NCBI RefSeq assembly: GCF_016863315.1
Contig: NZ_BOOQ01000053.1
Location: 1-64,000 of the forward strand
Source of the DNA: Planotetraspora silvatica
GTDB taxonomy: Bacteria > Actinomycetota > Actinomycetes > Streptosporangiales > Streptosporangiaceae
DNA length: 64,000 nt
Reading direction: 5' to 3'
Part shown: positions 8,884 through 16,699 of the stretch, piece by piece
How positions within the stretch are numbered: the first letter of the stretch is position 1
Layout: each line of letters opens with the position of its first letter
Notes under the pieces: generated by a model
Databases searched by the model: none
Told to the model about the DNA's origin: nothing
The model's input: only the letters and a program-made list of their open reading frames with translations
Program-made: the position numbers and the translations under genes

Positions 8884-9545
8884 CGGGTTGCCCGCAGAAA
8901 CCGGGCGACGACGAGTTGGTTGAGAGCTCAAGCTCCATCCAACTGAAACCGAGGATCTCCCGGCGGCCGTCGGCCGAGACGCCGGTGGCGATGACGACGG
9001 CTTGGGAGACGACCCGATGGTTGACTCGGGCCTTGCAGTACGTGGCGTCGAGGAAGACGTAGGGGAAGGTGGTGTGGGACAGCGGCCGGTCCCGGAACGC
9101 GGCCACCTCACTATCGAGGTCGGCGCAGATCCGCGACACTTCGCTTGTGGAGATCCCGGACTCAGCGCCGAGGGCTTTGACCAGGTCATCGACGCTGCGG
9201 GTGGACACCCCGCGCAAGGTCCCCGGCGGCCGTGGTCAGCAGCCGGTCCCGGTAGCCGTTGCGGTGGGTGGTGCGCTGATCGGAGCGCTGGTGCGGGGCG
9301 GCGCCGATCACCGCGGTTGCCTCCGCCTCGATGAGTGCCTGCAGCACCGCTTGCAGCGCGTGGCGGATGACGTCGTCGGCGTCGGCGGCTTTCAAAGACT
9401 CCAACAGGTCGAGCAGGGCAGACTGATCCAGAGCCATCGTGTGGTGTCCTTCGCGAGAACCTTGGCGGGAACTCGCTGACCGTCACACGATGGCTCGCCC
9501 CATGTCCGGGGCTTGCGTCAGCAGCTTGGAGTTACACCACCCGAG
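8884..9545 (-). mobile_element. degenerate IS256-family insertion sequence
   Basis: Remains of an IS256-type element lying between the tetR stop codon and the oxidoreductase gene. The transposase reading frame is internally deleted, frameshifted and missing its C-terminal half. At the upstream end, bases around 9528-9540 (CTTGGAGTTACACCACC) resemble the GTGTAACTCC-type terminal repeat of actinobacterial IS256 elements. No matching repeat was found at the 8.88 kb end, consistent with a deletion. The element cannot move by itself. Confidence 0.7.
8945..9437 (-). pseudogene. IS256-family transposase fragment (deleted, frameshifted)
   Basis: The N-terminal piece (MALDQSALLDLLESL... IEAEATAVIGAAPHQRSDQR...) is the standard IS256 Mutator-type start. 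After GDLA the sequence jumps directly to RGVSTRSVDDLVKAL in another frame, so roughly the 40 residues that normally lie between are deleted. The catalytic-domain start FPYVFLDATYCKARVNHRVV includes the first DDE aspartate (LDATY). Homology stops at GRREILGF, so the remaining catalytic residues are lost. Non-functional. Confidence 0.8.
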
Positions 9546-9736
9546 GGGACGTCACCGCTGCGACCGCTGCGTCAGCTTGGGAAGTGTATGGATCGTGCCT
9601 CCTAGCTAGATGCCCTAACCCGGGCATGCTGGTGAACAGTGTTCCTCATTCGGCCCCGATACCTCGTGGTTGGCCCAGCCGCAGGACGCCACGGCCACAA
9701 TCGGCCCGCACTCGCGGTGCGACCGACGCACCGTAC

Positions 9737-10642
9737 TCAGTTGTCGACGACCTTCAGAATGATCTTTCCGCGCAGGTGGCCGGCCTCACTGCGCTGGTGG
9801 GCTTTCGCCGCGTCGCCGAGACCGAAGTGCGAGTCAACAGCGACGGTGTACCGCCCCCCTTCGACGAGGCGGGCGGCTTCAGACAGGGCGTGAAAGGCCT
9901 CGGGAGCCACCGTGAGCCGGACGTTGTGTTCAGCCGCGGAGAAGTCCGCGACGGTGACCACCTTCTCCGGGCCGCCCACGATGTCGACAAGGTCCCTCAA
10001 CGACCCCTTACCGGCCACGTCGAACGCCGCGTCGATCCCGCCGGGCGCCAGCGCCGCCACCCGATCCTTCAGCCCAGGTCCATAGGTCGTCGGCACCACC
10101 CCGAGCGAACGCAGGTACTCATGGTTCGGTTCGCTTGCCGTACCGATGACGGTCAGCCCTCGGGCGATCGCGAACTGCGCCGCGGCGCTGCCGACCCCGC
10201 CCGCGGCGCCCTCAACCAAGAGGACCTGCCCGCTGGCGACGCCGAGAAGCTCCAGACCACGCAGCGCGGTCTCGGCGGCCAACGCGACCCCGGCCGCCTG
10301 CTCCCAGCTCAGCACGGCTGGCTTGTGAGTGAAGTGGTCGAGGACCGCGAACTCGGCGGTCGTGGCGGAGCCCATCCCGAACACCTCGTCCCCGACCTGG
10401 ACGCCGTCAACGCCCGCTCCGACTTCGTCAACCACGCCGGACGCCTCGAAGCCGACGATCGTGGGCAGTTGCATGGGGAAGGCATCCTTGAGCAGACCGG
10501 ACCTGAACTTCCAGTCCGTCGGATTCACTCCGGCCGCGCGAACCGCGATCCGTACCTGGCCCGGGCCTGCATGCGGTTCCGTCACATGGCTCAGTTCCAG
10601 CACTGAGGGATCACCGTACTTCGCGTAGCTCAACGCCAACAT
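9737..10642 (-). CDS. NADP-dependent zinc-free MDR oxidoreductase (quinone reductase-like)
   Basis: A 301-residue medium-chain dehydrogenase/reductase. The N-terminal GroES-like domain begins MLALSYAKYGDPSVLEL and contains RAAGVNPTDWKFRSG. The Rossmann domain carries the nucleotide motif VEGAAGGVGSAAAQFA (about residues 140-155). No structural or catalytic zinc ligands are seen, which fits the quinone oxidoreductase branch reducing enones or quinones with NADPH. AGGAAGG precedes the ATG. It is the last intact gene of a minus-strand run after the SDR and small membrane protein genes, with no shared operon signal evident. Confidence 0.87.
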   Translation of the reverse strand: MLALSYAKYGDPSVLELSHVTEPHAGPGQVRIAVRAAGVNPTDWKFRSGLLKDAFPMQLPTIVGFEASGVVDEVGAGVDGVQVGDEVFGMGSATTAEFAVLDHFTHKPAVLSWEQAAGVALAAETALRGLELLGVASGQVLLVEGAAGGVGSAAAQFAIARGLTVIGTASEPNHEYLRSLGVVPTTYGPGLKDRVAALAPGGIDAAFDVAGKGSLRDLVDIVGGPEKVVTVADFSAAEHNVRLTVAPEAFHALSEAARLVEGGRYTVAVDSHFGLGDAAKAHQRSEAGHLRGKIILKVVDN

Positions 10643-10692
10643 CTCTTACCTTCCTGTTGAAGAGGCACGGGGATTCTCCCCGAACGTGGACA

Positions 10693-11139
10693 CTAGTTTC
10701 GTACTGTCATGCGGGCTGCGACGCGACGGCAAGATCGGTGCTTGATCCCCTGTTCGTCGAGATGGCGAGCAGGGGTTGGCCGTGGTGACGTTTCCCAGGC
10801 GTTCGGGCCTACGACCACGGACGGCCGCAGGCCGCCTGCCGGCGTGACCCACGCGGTCAGCAGGAGTCCAAGCCTTGGAACCCGCGGAAATCCGCTCGCC
10901 GACCCCGCGACGAGGGAACCGGCGACCGATGTCATGGGGATCACAGTCCACGATCCTTGAAGTCGGACGGCGTCGCACTCCGCGCTCGACGGCGCTCCCA
11001 GCATGATGGTCTCGGCTACCGCCTCCTCAACGTCATCTGCGCACTTCTCCCACGCAAGTAGATCGCGGGCGAAGACGACCACGTAGACGATCACAAAGCC
11101 AATGAGCACCACGGCGAGGATCTTCTTAAAGGTCTTCAT
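10693..11139 (-). CDS. small single-pass membrane protein, function unknown
   Basis: A 148-residue product whose N-terminus MKTFKK is followed by about 20 hydrophobic residues (ILAVVLIGFVIVYVVVF), an uncleaved anchor or signal. The rest is not recognisable. The ATG overlaps the stop codon of the upstream SDR frame (ATGA), and GGAGG lies just upstream, so translation may be coupled. The C-terminal third is rich in Arg and Pro and may be read-through of non-coding DNA, so the 3' part of the gene may be damaged. Confidence 0.4.
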   Translation of the reverse strand: MKTFKKILAVVLIGFVIVYVVVFARDLLAWEKCADDVEEAVAETIMLGAPSSAECDAVRLQGSWTVIPMTSVAGSLVAGSASGFPRVPRLGLLLTAWVTPAGGLRPSVVVGPNAWETSPRPTPARHLDEQGIKHRSCRRVAARMTVRN

Positions 11140-11743
11140 CGGAGGCCTCCCGAGGAGGGCGGATCCGCGGGAGAGATGGCGTTGACCCAGATCGGCGCGA
11201 GTTCCACCGCAAGTGAGCGGGTGACGACGTCGACCGCGCCGTTGGTGGCGGCGACGGCGAGCATGCCGATCGCGGGCTTGCGCGCCGACGACCCGGAGAA
11301 GAGCACGAACGACCCGTCGCGCGGCATGCGCGGCGCCAGGTGCTTCGCGAGCAGGATCGGACCGAGCACCTTGGTGGCGAATGACAGCGACACCGCGTCG
11401 TGCTCGAGGTCCGCCACCTGCCCCCGGGCCCGTGCAGACGCGGTGGACACGACGTGGTGGACACGACGTGGTGGGCACGACGTGGTGGGCACGACGTGGT
11501 GGGCACGACGTGGTCGACCTGGCCCAGCCGGGCGGCGAGCGCCTCGACGCTCGCCTCGTCGGTCAGGTCGACGGTCTCGGCCTCGATGCCGGGATCCTCG
11601 TACGATCCGGCCAGCCTGCCGGCGTCCCGGCCAGCCACGACCACGGTCGCGCCCGCGGCGCGGACGGCGAGGGTGATGGCACGGGCGATTCCGCTCCCGC
11701 GACCCACGACGAGGACTCTGCGCACCTGCGGGGATGAGGACAT
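11136..11743 (-). pseudogene. SDR oxidoreductase, frameshifted by tandem repeat and 3' truncated
   Basis: Short-chain dehydrogenase/reductase. It starts MSSSPQVRRVLVVGRGSGIA with a G-x-x-x-G-x-A type cofactor loop. The frame is correct to LGQVDHVV and is then lost in a 14 bp repeat tract (11446-11515). In the next frame the family sequence resumes: STASARARGQVADLEHD, then FVLFSGSSARKP (catalytic Ser region), then VAATNGAVDVVTRSLAVELA. Removing four repeat units (56 bp) restores one continuous frame. The protein also stops at VNAISPADPPSSGG, where relatives continue for about 55 residues with the substrate lobe. It is inactive as written unless slippage restores the frame, and even then C-terminally short. 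Confidence 0.75.
11446..11515. repeat. 14 bp tandem repeat, 5 copies, inside the SDR gene
   Basis: Five head-to-tail copies of (G/A variant) GRCACGACGTGGTG. Units 1-2 begin GACACG, units 3-5 GGCACG, and the last ends in C. Because 14 is not a multiple of 3, copy number sets the reading frame of the SDR gene. One or four copies would be in frame; five are not. Confidence 0.95.
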
Positions 11744-11764
11744 GACGTTCACCTTGGCGTCTCT

Positions 11765-11880
11765 TCGAAAGCGAATCCTGAAAGCGAATTCGGGGTCAGG
11801 CCGGTCAGCGAGAGAGGTGTTTTCTCCGCCGCGAGGATGCAACGGCCGGATATTTCAGGATCGCCTGAGGATCTCCGAAG
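11765..11880 (-). repeat. ~110 bp imperfect direct repeat, copy A (upstream of SDR gene)
   Basis: Similar along its length to 12775-12890. The best shared blocks are GATCGCCTGAGGAT near one end, GTTTTCT in the middle, and an AAAGCGRATTYCGG...GGTCAGGC block near the other. It lies directly upstream of the SDR start and overlaps the last codons of the DUF427 gene. It may be a duplicated promoter/leader or a duplication scar. Confidence 0.6.
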
Positions 11881-12718
11881 GATCGAGGCCGCGGTCGACG
11901 CCGTGCGGGACGACCGTCTGGCCGGGCTCGAGCTCGAGCCGCCGGCCGTCGAGGTACACCTCGACCCTGTCCGGTTCGAAGGAGACCAGCCCGCGCACCC
12001 GGCGCACCTCGGGCCAGGCCTCAAGGTAGGACCAGGCGGCACGGGAACGGTCGCCGACGTCGTAGTAGTCGGCGACCCCCTTGTACGGGCAGAAGGTCTG
12101 TCCGTCGACCGGTGTCAGCGCGGTCTCGTCGACGTCCTCGCGCGGCACGTACCAGCGAGGCGCGAACCCGGACTCGTAGAGCACCACCGGCCGGTGCGTG
12201 TCGGCGACCACCCGCTCACCGTCGCGGACCACGAGATGCCGCGACGTCGACCGGATGTCGTTGCGGTGGTAGAGGTCGGCGGCGTGGCCGACGACGCGCT
12301 CGTCCTCCTCGTAGAAGGCGTCCATCCCGCGCCACGCGAACGCCACCCGGTCCCGCAGTTCGGCGGCGTGGCCGGGAAGCTCGACATGTTGCCACGCGGC
12401 CCGCTCGGTGCTCCGTTCCGGGACCGTGACGGCGAACCAGGCGGTGGCGCCGAGGTCGCGATGCCGGGTCACGTGCTCCGTCCTTCGCAACACGCCGGTC
12501 CGCACGTCCCCGACCGGGAAGTAGGCCACGGGGTAGCGGCCGGGCTCGTGCAGCAGGACGACGTCCTCGCTGTCCGCGATCCATTCACCGGCGAACTGCA
12601 CGCGCATGCGCCGGCGCAGCGGCTCCGCGAACAACAGCCGCTCCGGAAGCGGCTGTCCGACGAGGAACCGCCCGATCGACCTGGTGGCGAGCGGCCCCTG
12701 CTGCCACGACAACCCCAT
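11855..12718 (-). CDS. DUF427 domain protein (two-lobed)
   Basis: A 287-residue protein of the DUF427 family. Two halves are related: the first includes RVQFAGEWIADSEDVVLLHEPGRYPVAYFPVGDVR and the second has HLVVRDGERVVADTHRPVVLYESGFAPRWYVPREDV, then CPYKGVADYYDV. The CPYKG and RWYVPxxDV motifs mark the family. Biochemical function is unknown; the fold is small and beta-rich and the protein is probably cytoplasmic. The last residues (GLDPSEILRRS) come from the flanking direct repeat, so the original C-terminus may have been altered by the duplication. The start at 12718 has no strong ribosome binding site. Confidence 0.8.
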   Translation of the reverse strand: MGLSWQQGPLATRSIGRFLVGQPLPERLLFAEPLRRRMRVQFAGEWIADSEDVVLLHEPGRYPVAYFPVGDVRTGVLRRTEHVTRHRDLGATAWFAVTVPERSTERAAWQHVELPGHAAELRDRVAFAWRGMDAFYEEDERVVGHAADLYHRNDIRSTSRHLVVRDGERVVADTHRPVVLYESGFAPRWYVPREDVDETALTPVDGQTFCPYKGVADYYDVGDRSRAAWSYLEAWPEVRRVRGLVSFEPDRVEVYLDGRRLELEPGQTVVPHGVDRGLDPSEILRRS

Positions 12719-12774
12719 CACTGCGCTCCTTCCCGCCCCTGCAGACCACCGGCCCGCATAAGCGATTTCTTCAT

Positions 12775-12890
12775 GACCGAAGCCTAAAAGCGGATTTCGG
12801 TCAGGCGGGCCAACGAGATATGCGAGTTTTCTGCCGTGAGAACAAAAAAGCCGAATGTCTCGTGATCGCCTGAGGATTTCCGCGCTATCC
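12775..12890 (-). repeat. ~110 bp imperfect direct repeat, copy B (upstream of DUF427 gene)
   Basis: Partner of 11765-11880. On the minus strand it ends 57 bp before the DUF427 start codon, in the position of a promoter or leader. The 12719-13030 gap otherwise holds only the divergent promoters of the DUF427 and VOC genes. Confidence 0.6.
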
Positions 12891-13030
12891 AGGGTCGAGA
12901 ACGTCCCGGTGACCTCGGTCACAGCACTCTGCAGCGATCGGATTTTTCTGGTGTGACCATCGAAAATAAGAATGCGAATGCCCACCCCTCCGGGTGGCGG
13001 ACAAACGCGATGCGGCAAGAAGATGAGCGG

Positions 13031-13462
13031 GTGGACTATAAACTTGAAGTGATCGTTTTGCCCGTGAGCGATGTCGATCGATCTCTGGCGTTCTACACGG
13101 AGCAGGTCGGATTCACGCTCGACGTCGATTACCGGCCGAACGACGATTTCCGGGTCGTGCAGCTGACTCCTCCGGGTTCGGCGTGCTCGGTGCAGATCGG
13201 CGTGGGTCTCACCGATGCGCCGCCCGGGTCGGTGCGCGGGTTGTACCTGGTGGTCACCGATGTCGAGGCGGCCCGGCGTGAGCTGTCCCAGCGCGGTGTC
13301 GAGGTCGGCGCGGTGCGGCACAAGGCTGCGAAAAATGATTGGCAGGGCCGGTGGGAGGACGGCGTCGATCCGCAGCGGAGCGATTACGCGAGCTTCGTGG
13401 ATTTCGCTGATCCCGACGGAAACACCTGGGTGTTGCAGGAGCGGAGTTTTCGCCCTTCGTGA
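13031..13462 (+). CDS. VOC-family (glyoxalase/bleomycin-resistance fold) protein
   Basis: About 143 residues from a GTG start. The frame is open upstream to 12953 and an ATG at 13010 is the alternative. It has the vicinal-oxygen-chelate fold: VIVLPVSDVDRSLAFYTEQVGF at the start and YASFVDFADPDGNTWVLQER at the end. These elements are typical of single-domain glyoxalase-like proteins that bind a metal or small molecule. The pattern with GLYLVVTDVEAARREL is common in actinobacteria, and the exact substrate is unknown. The gene is divergent from the DUF427 gene. Confidence 0.85.
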   Translation: MDYKLEVIVLPVSDVDRSLAFYTEQVGFTLDVDYRPNDDFRVVQLTPPGSACSVQIGVGLTDAPPGSVRGLYLVVTDVEAARRELSQRGVEVGAVRHKAAKNDWQGRWEDGVDPQRSDYASFVDFADPDGNTWVLQERSFRPS

Positions 13463-13489
13463 ATCCCGGGGCCGCCCCGAACCTGCAGA

Positions 13490-14110
13490 TCAGGCGTGGA
13501 CGACCACCATCTTGCCGCCGGCCTCCCCGGCTTCCATCACGCGATGTGCCTCTCTTATTTCGTCGAAGCCGAAGACGCGCGACGGTTTCGCCCGCAGGCG
13601 GCCGGTCGCCACTTTGTCGGTGATGGCCTGGAGCGGCACGTCGGACAGCGGGAAGCCGGGGGTGTCGAAGACAAAGCTGGCGAAGAAGGCAAGGTAGAAG
13701 CCGCTGGCCATCTGCACAAGCGGGTTGAAGCCGGGGATCGGGTCGAGGCCGCCCAGCCATCCGGCCGGGCAGGCTCACCCGCCTCGGCGGAGCATCGCCA
13801 GAGAGTCCGGGATAGTGCTGTTGCCCACCAAGTCGAGTACGGCGTCCAGCCGTTTGGCCTCGGGAATCTGCCGGGAAAGATCAGGCGCCTCCACTTCTCC
13901 GCGCCGAGCTCCTGCAGCAACGGGAAGCGGTCGGCGCTGCGGGTAGTGGCGATCACGCGGACGCCGGCGTCCACAGCGAGGTCGATCGCGGCCCGGCCGA
14001 AGGAGGAGGTCGCCCCCCGGACGAGGAGAGTCTGCGCTCGGGTGATCTCCAGGTTGCGGAACAGCGGGTCGGGGGACGGCGCGATCGTCGACCGCTGGTC
14101 CGCCGGTACC
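13490..14110 (-). pseudogene. zinc-type alcohol dehydrogenase/quinone oxidoreductase, multiply frameshifted
   Basis: Three frames together give the C-terminal two thirds of an MDR oxidoreductase. The first piece is QTLLVRGATSSFGRAAIDLA... with nucleotide motif GATSSFG, the second AKRLDAVLDLVGNSTIPDSL..., and the third GWLGGLDPIPGFNPLVQMAS... running to RVMEAGEAGGKMVVV. At least two indels separate them, and the N-terminal GroES-like domain is missing. Non-functional relic. Confidence 0.75.
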
Positions 14111-14298
14111 GGCCTGGTGACCGCCGCGACGCTGACGGTCACGGTCACGACCACCGTGCTGGTGCCCGTGTTACGCGGCAAGAGCGCACCCGGCGGGGCG
14201 CCGAAGGCAGCGCACAGCGCTGACAGCGACCTGGCCTGCGCGCTTCCACACGCTGGCCGTCGCTGACGCCCCAGTGGACGAGCTCACCGATCTCTGCG

Positions 14299-14684
14299 GT
14301 GACAAACATAGCGTTCCTAGTGACAGAAACCCATCGCTCCATAGATCCGCGCCTTGATCAGTTCTCAGCGATCATCGGTCGGGTGTTCGAGAATTCCCGG
14401 ATGCGTGACGACCACGAGCCTGCTGAGGTTGTTCCCGAGGATGAGGGCATTGACCTGGTCCCGGTTCGGGTCACCGCGTGGGGGAAGACGCTGGTCGTCC
14501 AGGAGATAGTCGAGCCGTACTGGGAGAGCCTCCTACCTTGGTGGGAGCCGCAGAACGCCAGCAAGCCCCTCGAAGACCTGACCGCCTGCCACTTCTTGTG
14601 CGATCCGGTGGCGGGCAGCGTTCCTATGTGCTGGAGCTGGTCAAGCGGCACGGGGGCTGGTTCCTCGAGGGCGTGGAGGACTAA
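14299..14684 (+). pseudogene. frameshifted hypothetical gene
   Basis: The frame from 14299 reads sensibly through VRVTAWGKTLVVQEIVEPYW and SLLPWWEPQNASKPLED. The likely ending QRSYVLELVKRHGGWFLEGV is in another frame (stop at 14684), with an indel near 14600. The W-G-K-x-L-x-V-x-E-I-V-E and PWW pattern recalls the small DUF6504-like proteins linked to error-prone polymerase genes, but I am not sure of the family. Confidence 0.45.
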
Positions 14685-14737
14685 CTGTGCAGCACACGAC
14701 GACCCGATGAACTACAACCGCCAGCCGGGGCCTTGAG

Positions 14738-14815
14738 TACCGGGCGCCGTTTCCGATCGCCTATACCGGTGAGATCAACACCATCCGGGGCAACCGGAAC
14801 TGGATGCCTGCCTAG
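14738..14815 (+). pseudogene. fragment of glutamate synthase large subunit (gltB)
   Basis: A short plus-strand frame reads YRAPFPIAYTGEINTIRGNR then NWMPA and a stop. This closely resembles the class-II glutaminase region of GltB, whose hallmark is HNGEINTxRGNRNWMxAR. Only about 25 residues remain. It is an isolated scrap of a metabolic gene in a run of relics. Confidence 0.6.
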
Positions 14816-15031
14816 GTGCCTCGAGTTTGGCCATGTCGAGGCGTTGGGAGAAAAGACGCCCAGGTCACACCACGAGATCGGACGCTTCAAACGCGGAAGT
14901 TCGTTTGAACAGGAGGGCGCCCGGCACCGGCTGGGCCACGTATCAGCTGGTCATGCCTGGCATCGATGGGCACCGGTCAGAACGGTCCGGCAGGCTCCGG
15001 CTCACGGTCAGATGACGGTCAGACAAGCGAA

Positions 15032-15062
15032 AAGCCTGATCATCTAGAAGATGATCAGGCTT
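15032..15062 (-). terminator. hairpin terminator after the tRNA-Pro fragment
   Basis: Perfect 14 bp inverted repeat (AAGCCTGATCATCT / AGATGATCAGGCTT) with a 3 nt loop, followed by TTTT on the minus strand. It would terminate minus-strand transcription from the tRNA side. Confidence 0.8.
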
Positions 15063-15081
15063 CCGACCTGCCGAAACAGAG

Positions 15082-15123
15082 TCGGGACGACAGGATTTGA
15101 ACCTGCGACCCCTTGACCCCCAG
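15082..15123 (-). other. 3' half of tRNA-Pro(GGG), candidate attachment-site scar
   Basis: On the minus strand the 42 bases from CTGGGGGTCAAGG through GTCGCAGGTTCAAATCC to TCGTCCCGA match the anticodon loop, anticodon 3' stem, variable region, T-arm and acceptor 3' strand of a tRNA-Pro with GGG anticodon. The 5' half is absent: the bases before the anticodon loop do not pair with TCAAG, and no CGGGACG 5' acceptor strand occurs upstream. A 3' tRNA duplicate starting in the anticodon loop is the classic att product of actinomycete integrases. Confidence 0.7.
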
Positions 15124-15693
15124 AGTGGGGCACTTGGTTCGAATGCTCGCTACCGGCGCGAGCGCCGCGGTTCAGCCATGCCGCACCCTCGTGAACGCGG
15201 CGGTTCACGACAGCGACGGGTCCCCAACCTCGCACGGCGAGAAGGCTCAAAGACGGCCGGTTGTCATGCTGGCCCGCGACCAGACGAAGCAGCAATGACT
15301 GGTCCGTTGGGTGCCTATCTGTATGAGCACCCACATGTCAGGACTTCAGCGGCTAGTCACAGCTTGATCACACAGCGCGAAAGATCAATCACTATGCCCA
15401 CCCTCTCCACGGATGTGCACAACCAGCATGATGGGCCACATGTGCCGTTCCTCTGCGCCGCCGCCCGTCTGGACAGCGGTCCGGCCAACCTGATAGCCGA
15501 ATCGTCTTCGGCGCGTTCACGGTTCCGATCGAACATCGCGAAGGGCCGATCCCGCGCAACCACGTGTCGGGGAAGGCGGCTCACTGACGGTCCGAGACGG
15601 CGAGTGACGGTCGATCCGGGGGTCAGATCGGGGTCAGACGATCAAAAAGCCGGACTCCCATAGGTGGGATCCGGCCTCTGAACTGCGGAAACA
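15124..15693. other. 570 bp without a gene between tRNA-Pro fragment and tRNA-Val
   Basis: No frame looks coding. The stretch holds only the terminator hairpin of tRNA-Val at its right end. Confidence 0.5.
15649..15675 (-). terminator. hairpin terminator after tRNA-Val(CAC)
   Basis: GCCGGA-C-TCCCA / TGGGATCCGGC stem with one bulged base and a TAGG loop, followed by TTTTT on the minus strand. It lies directly downstream of tRNA-Val. Confidence 0.75.
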
Positions 15694-15768
15694 TGGTGGG
15701 CGATACTGGGATCGAACCAGTGACCTCTTCGGTGTGAACGAAGCGCTCTCCCGCTGAGCTAATCGCCC
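15694..15768 (-). tRNA. tRNA-Val(CAC)
   Basis: A 75 nt cloverleaf including an encoded CCA. Acceptor GGGCGAT/ATCGCCC, anticodon stem CTTCG/CGAAG with loop TTCACAC (anticodon CAC), T-loop GGTTCGATCC. It reads GUG codons. Confidence 0.95.
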
Positions 15769-16213
15769 GGGATGGCCAGCCCCTCACGGTGCCGACGGGG
15801 AAAACCATACCGCAACCTACGGGGTGCTGGCGAAAAGCAGGCCGGGCTGACCCGATCGTCCGATGTTCACCAAAGGCGCCGAAAGGTTCCCTGGAGAGTC
15901 CACGGCGTGACGGTGTGGTGTCATAGCATCGTGCTCGACCGATACGCACGACGTAAGATCCTTTGCCCACAATAGCTCCGCCAGGAAGAGTTCAAGGACA
16001 GGTAAAGCCCGAGAAAAGATGCGCCCGATGGTGATGTTTGCGCAGGTAGGTGACCGAATGTCAAGCTGTGATCTGCGTTACAGAAGGGCCTGGAGGCGGA
16101 ATCTTTCTTACGGGTCTCCTCGTTCGCCTCGTTAGCAAGAGCGGCGAACGAAACCCGACAAAGCAGTGATAGCCCCTATATGGGGACCCGACGACGAAAA
16201 GGTTTGGCTGACG
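15769..16213. other. upstream region of ssgB and tRNA-Val
   Basis: About 445 bp between the tRNA-Val 5' end and ssgB, carrying their divergent promoters. No gene is supported, and I could not assign -35/-10 boxes with confidence. Confidence 0.4.
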
Positions 16214-16630
16214 ATGCACAGCACCACCGTCTCTGCCGAGCTGGGCCTTCGGCTTGTGGTCCCCGACCGAGCTACCGTCCCTCTCCTTGCGGGACTCAGC
16301 TACACCGCCGAGGATCCGTACGCCATCAGAATGGCGTTCCACGTGGGCAACGACGAGCCCGTGGAGTGGATCTTCGCCCGTGAGCTGCTGACCGTCGGCA
16401 TCGTCCGGCGTGTGGGCGACGGCGACGTCCAGGTCTGGCCGGCCCGCGCCGATGGCGAGCGAACACTCAACATCAGTCTCACGTCGCCCTTCGGCCAGGC
16501 CCTCTTCGAGGTGCCGCTGGCCCCACTCACCGAATTCCTCCATCGCACCTACGAGCTCGTTCCAGCCGGTCGCGAGACCGACTTCATGGATCTCGACGAA
16601 GAGCTCATCAACATGCTCTGGAGCTCCTGA
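16214..16630 (+). CDS. ssgB: SsgB-type sporulation/cell-division regulator
   Basis: A 138-residue SsgA-like protein (SALP). In Streptomyces, SsgB marks future septum sites and recruits FtsZ during sporulation. The family run is intact: a start MHSTTVSAELGLRLVV, then SYTAEDPYAIRMAFHV, PVEWIFARELL, and DVQVWPARADG. The length matches SsgB rather than the longer paralogues, and SsgB is the member found in all SALP-containing genera. The ATG at 16214 is preferred over an upstream in-frame ATG at 16166 because relatives begin here. It is monocistronic, with convergent DUF305 gene downstream. A tRNA flanks it on the other side. Confidence 0.85.
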   Translation: MHSTTVSAELGLRLVVPDRATVPLLAGLSYTAEDPYAIRMAFHVGNDEPVEWIFARELLTVGIVRRVGDGDVQVWPARADGERTLNISLTSPFGQALFEVPLAPLTEFLHRTYELVPAGRETDFMDLDEELINMLWSS

Positions 16631-16684
16631 CCGGGCAACGCGGTCCTGAGCGCGCCCAACACGGTCCTGGCGCCGGGCGACCGA

Positions 16685-16699
16685 GCCCGATGATCGGGC
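16685..16699. terminator. small inverted repeat between convergent genes
   Basis: GCCCGAT-G-ATCGGGC in the 69 bp between ssgB and the convergent DUF305 gene. It has no T-run, so a terminator role is tentative. Confidence 0.4.

Noticed and set aside
11446-11515. Tandem array taken as a possible CRISPR
   Set aside because: Units are 14 bp, head to tail with no spacers, and lie inside a coding gene. No cas genes are nearby.
1-15123. Complete integrative element or prophage
   Set aside because: No integrase, excisionase, replication, transfer or phage structural gene is visible, so only a possible scar is claimed.
15649-15675. Hairpin seen as riboswitch
   Set aside because: It lies directly after tRNA-Val with a T-run, so a terminator is enough.
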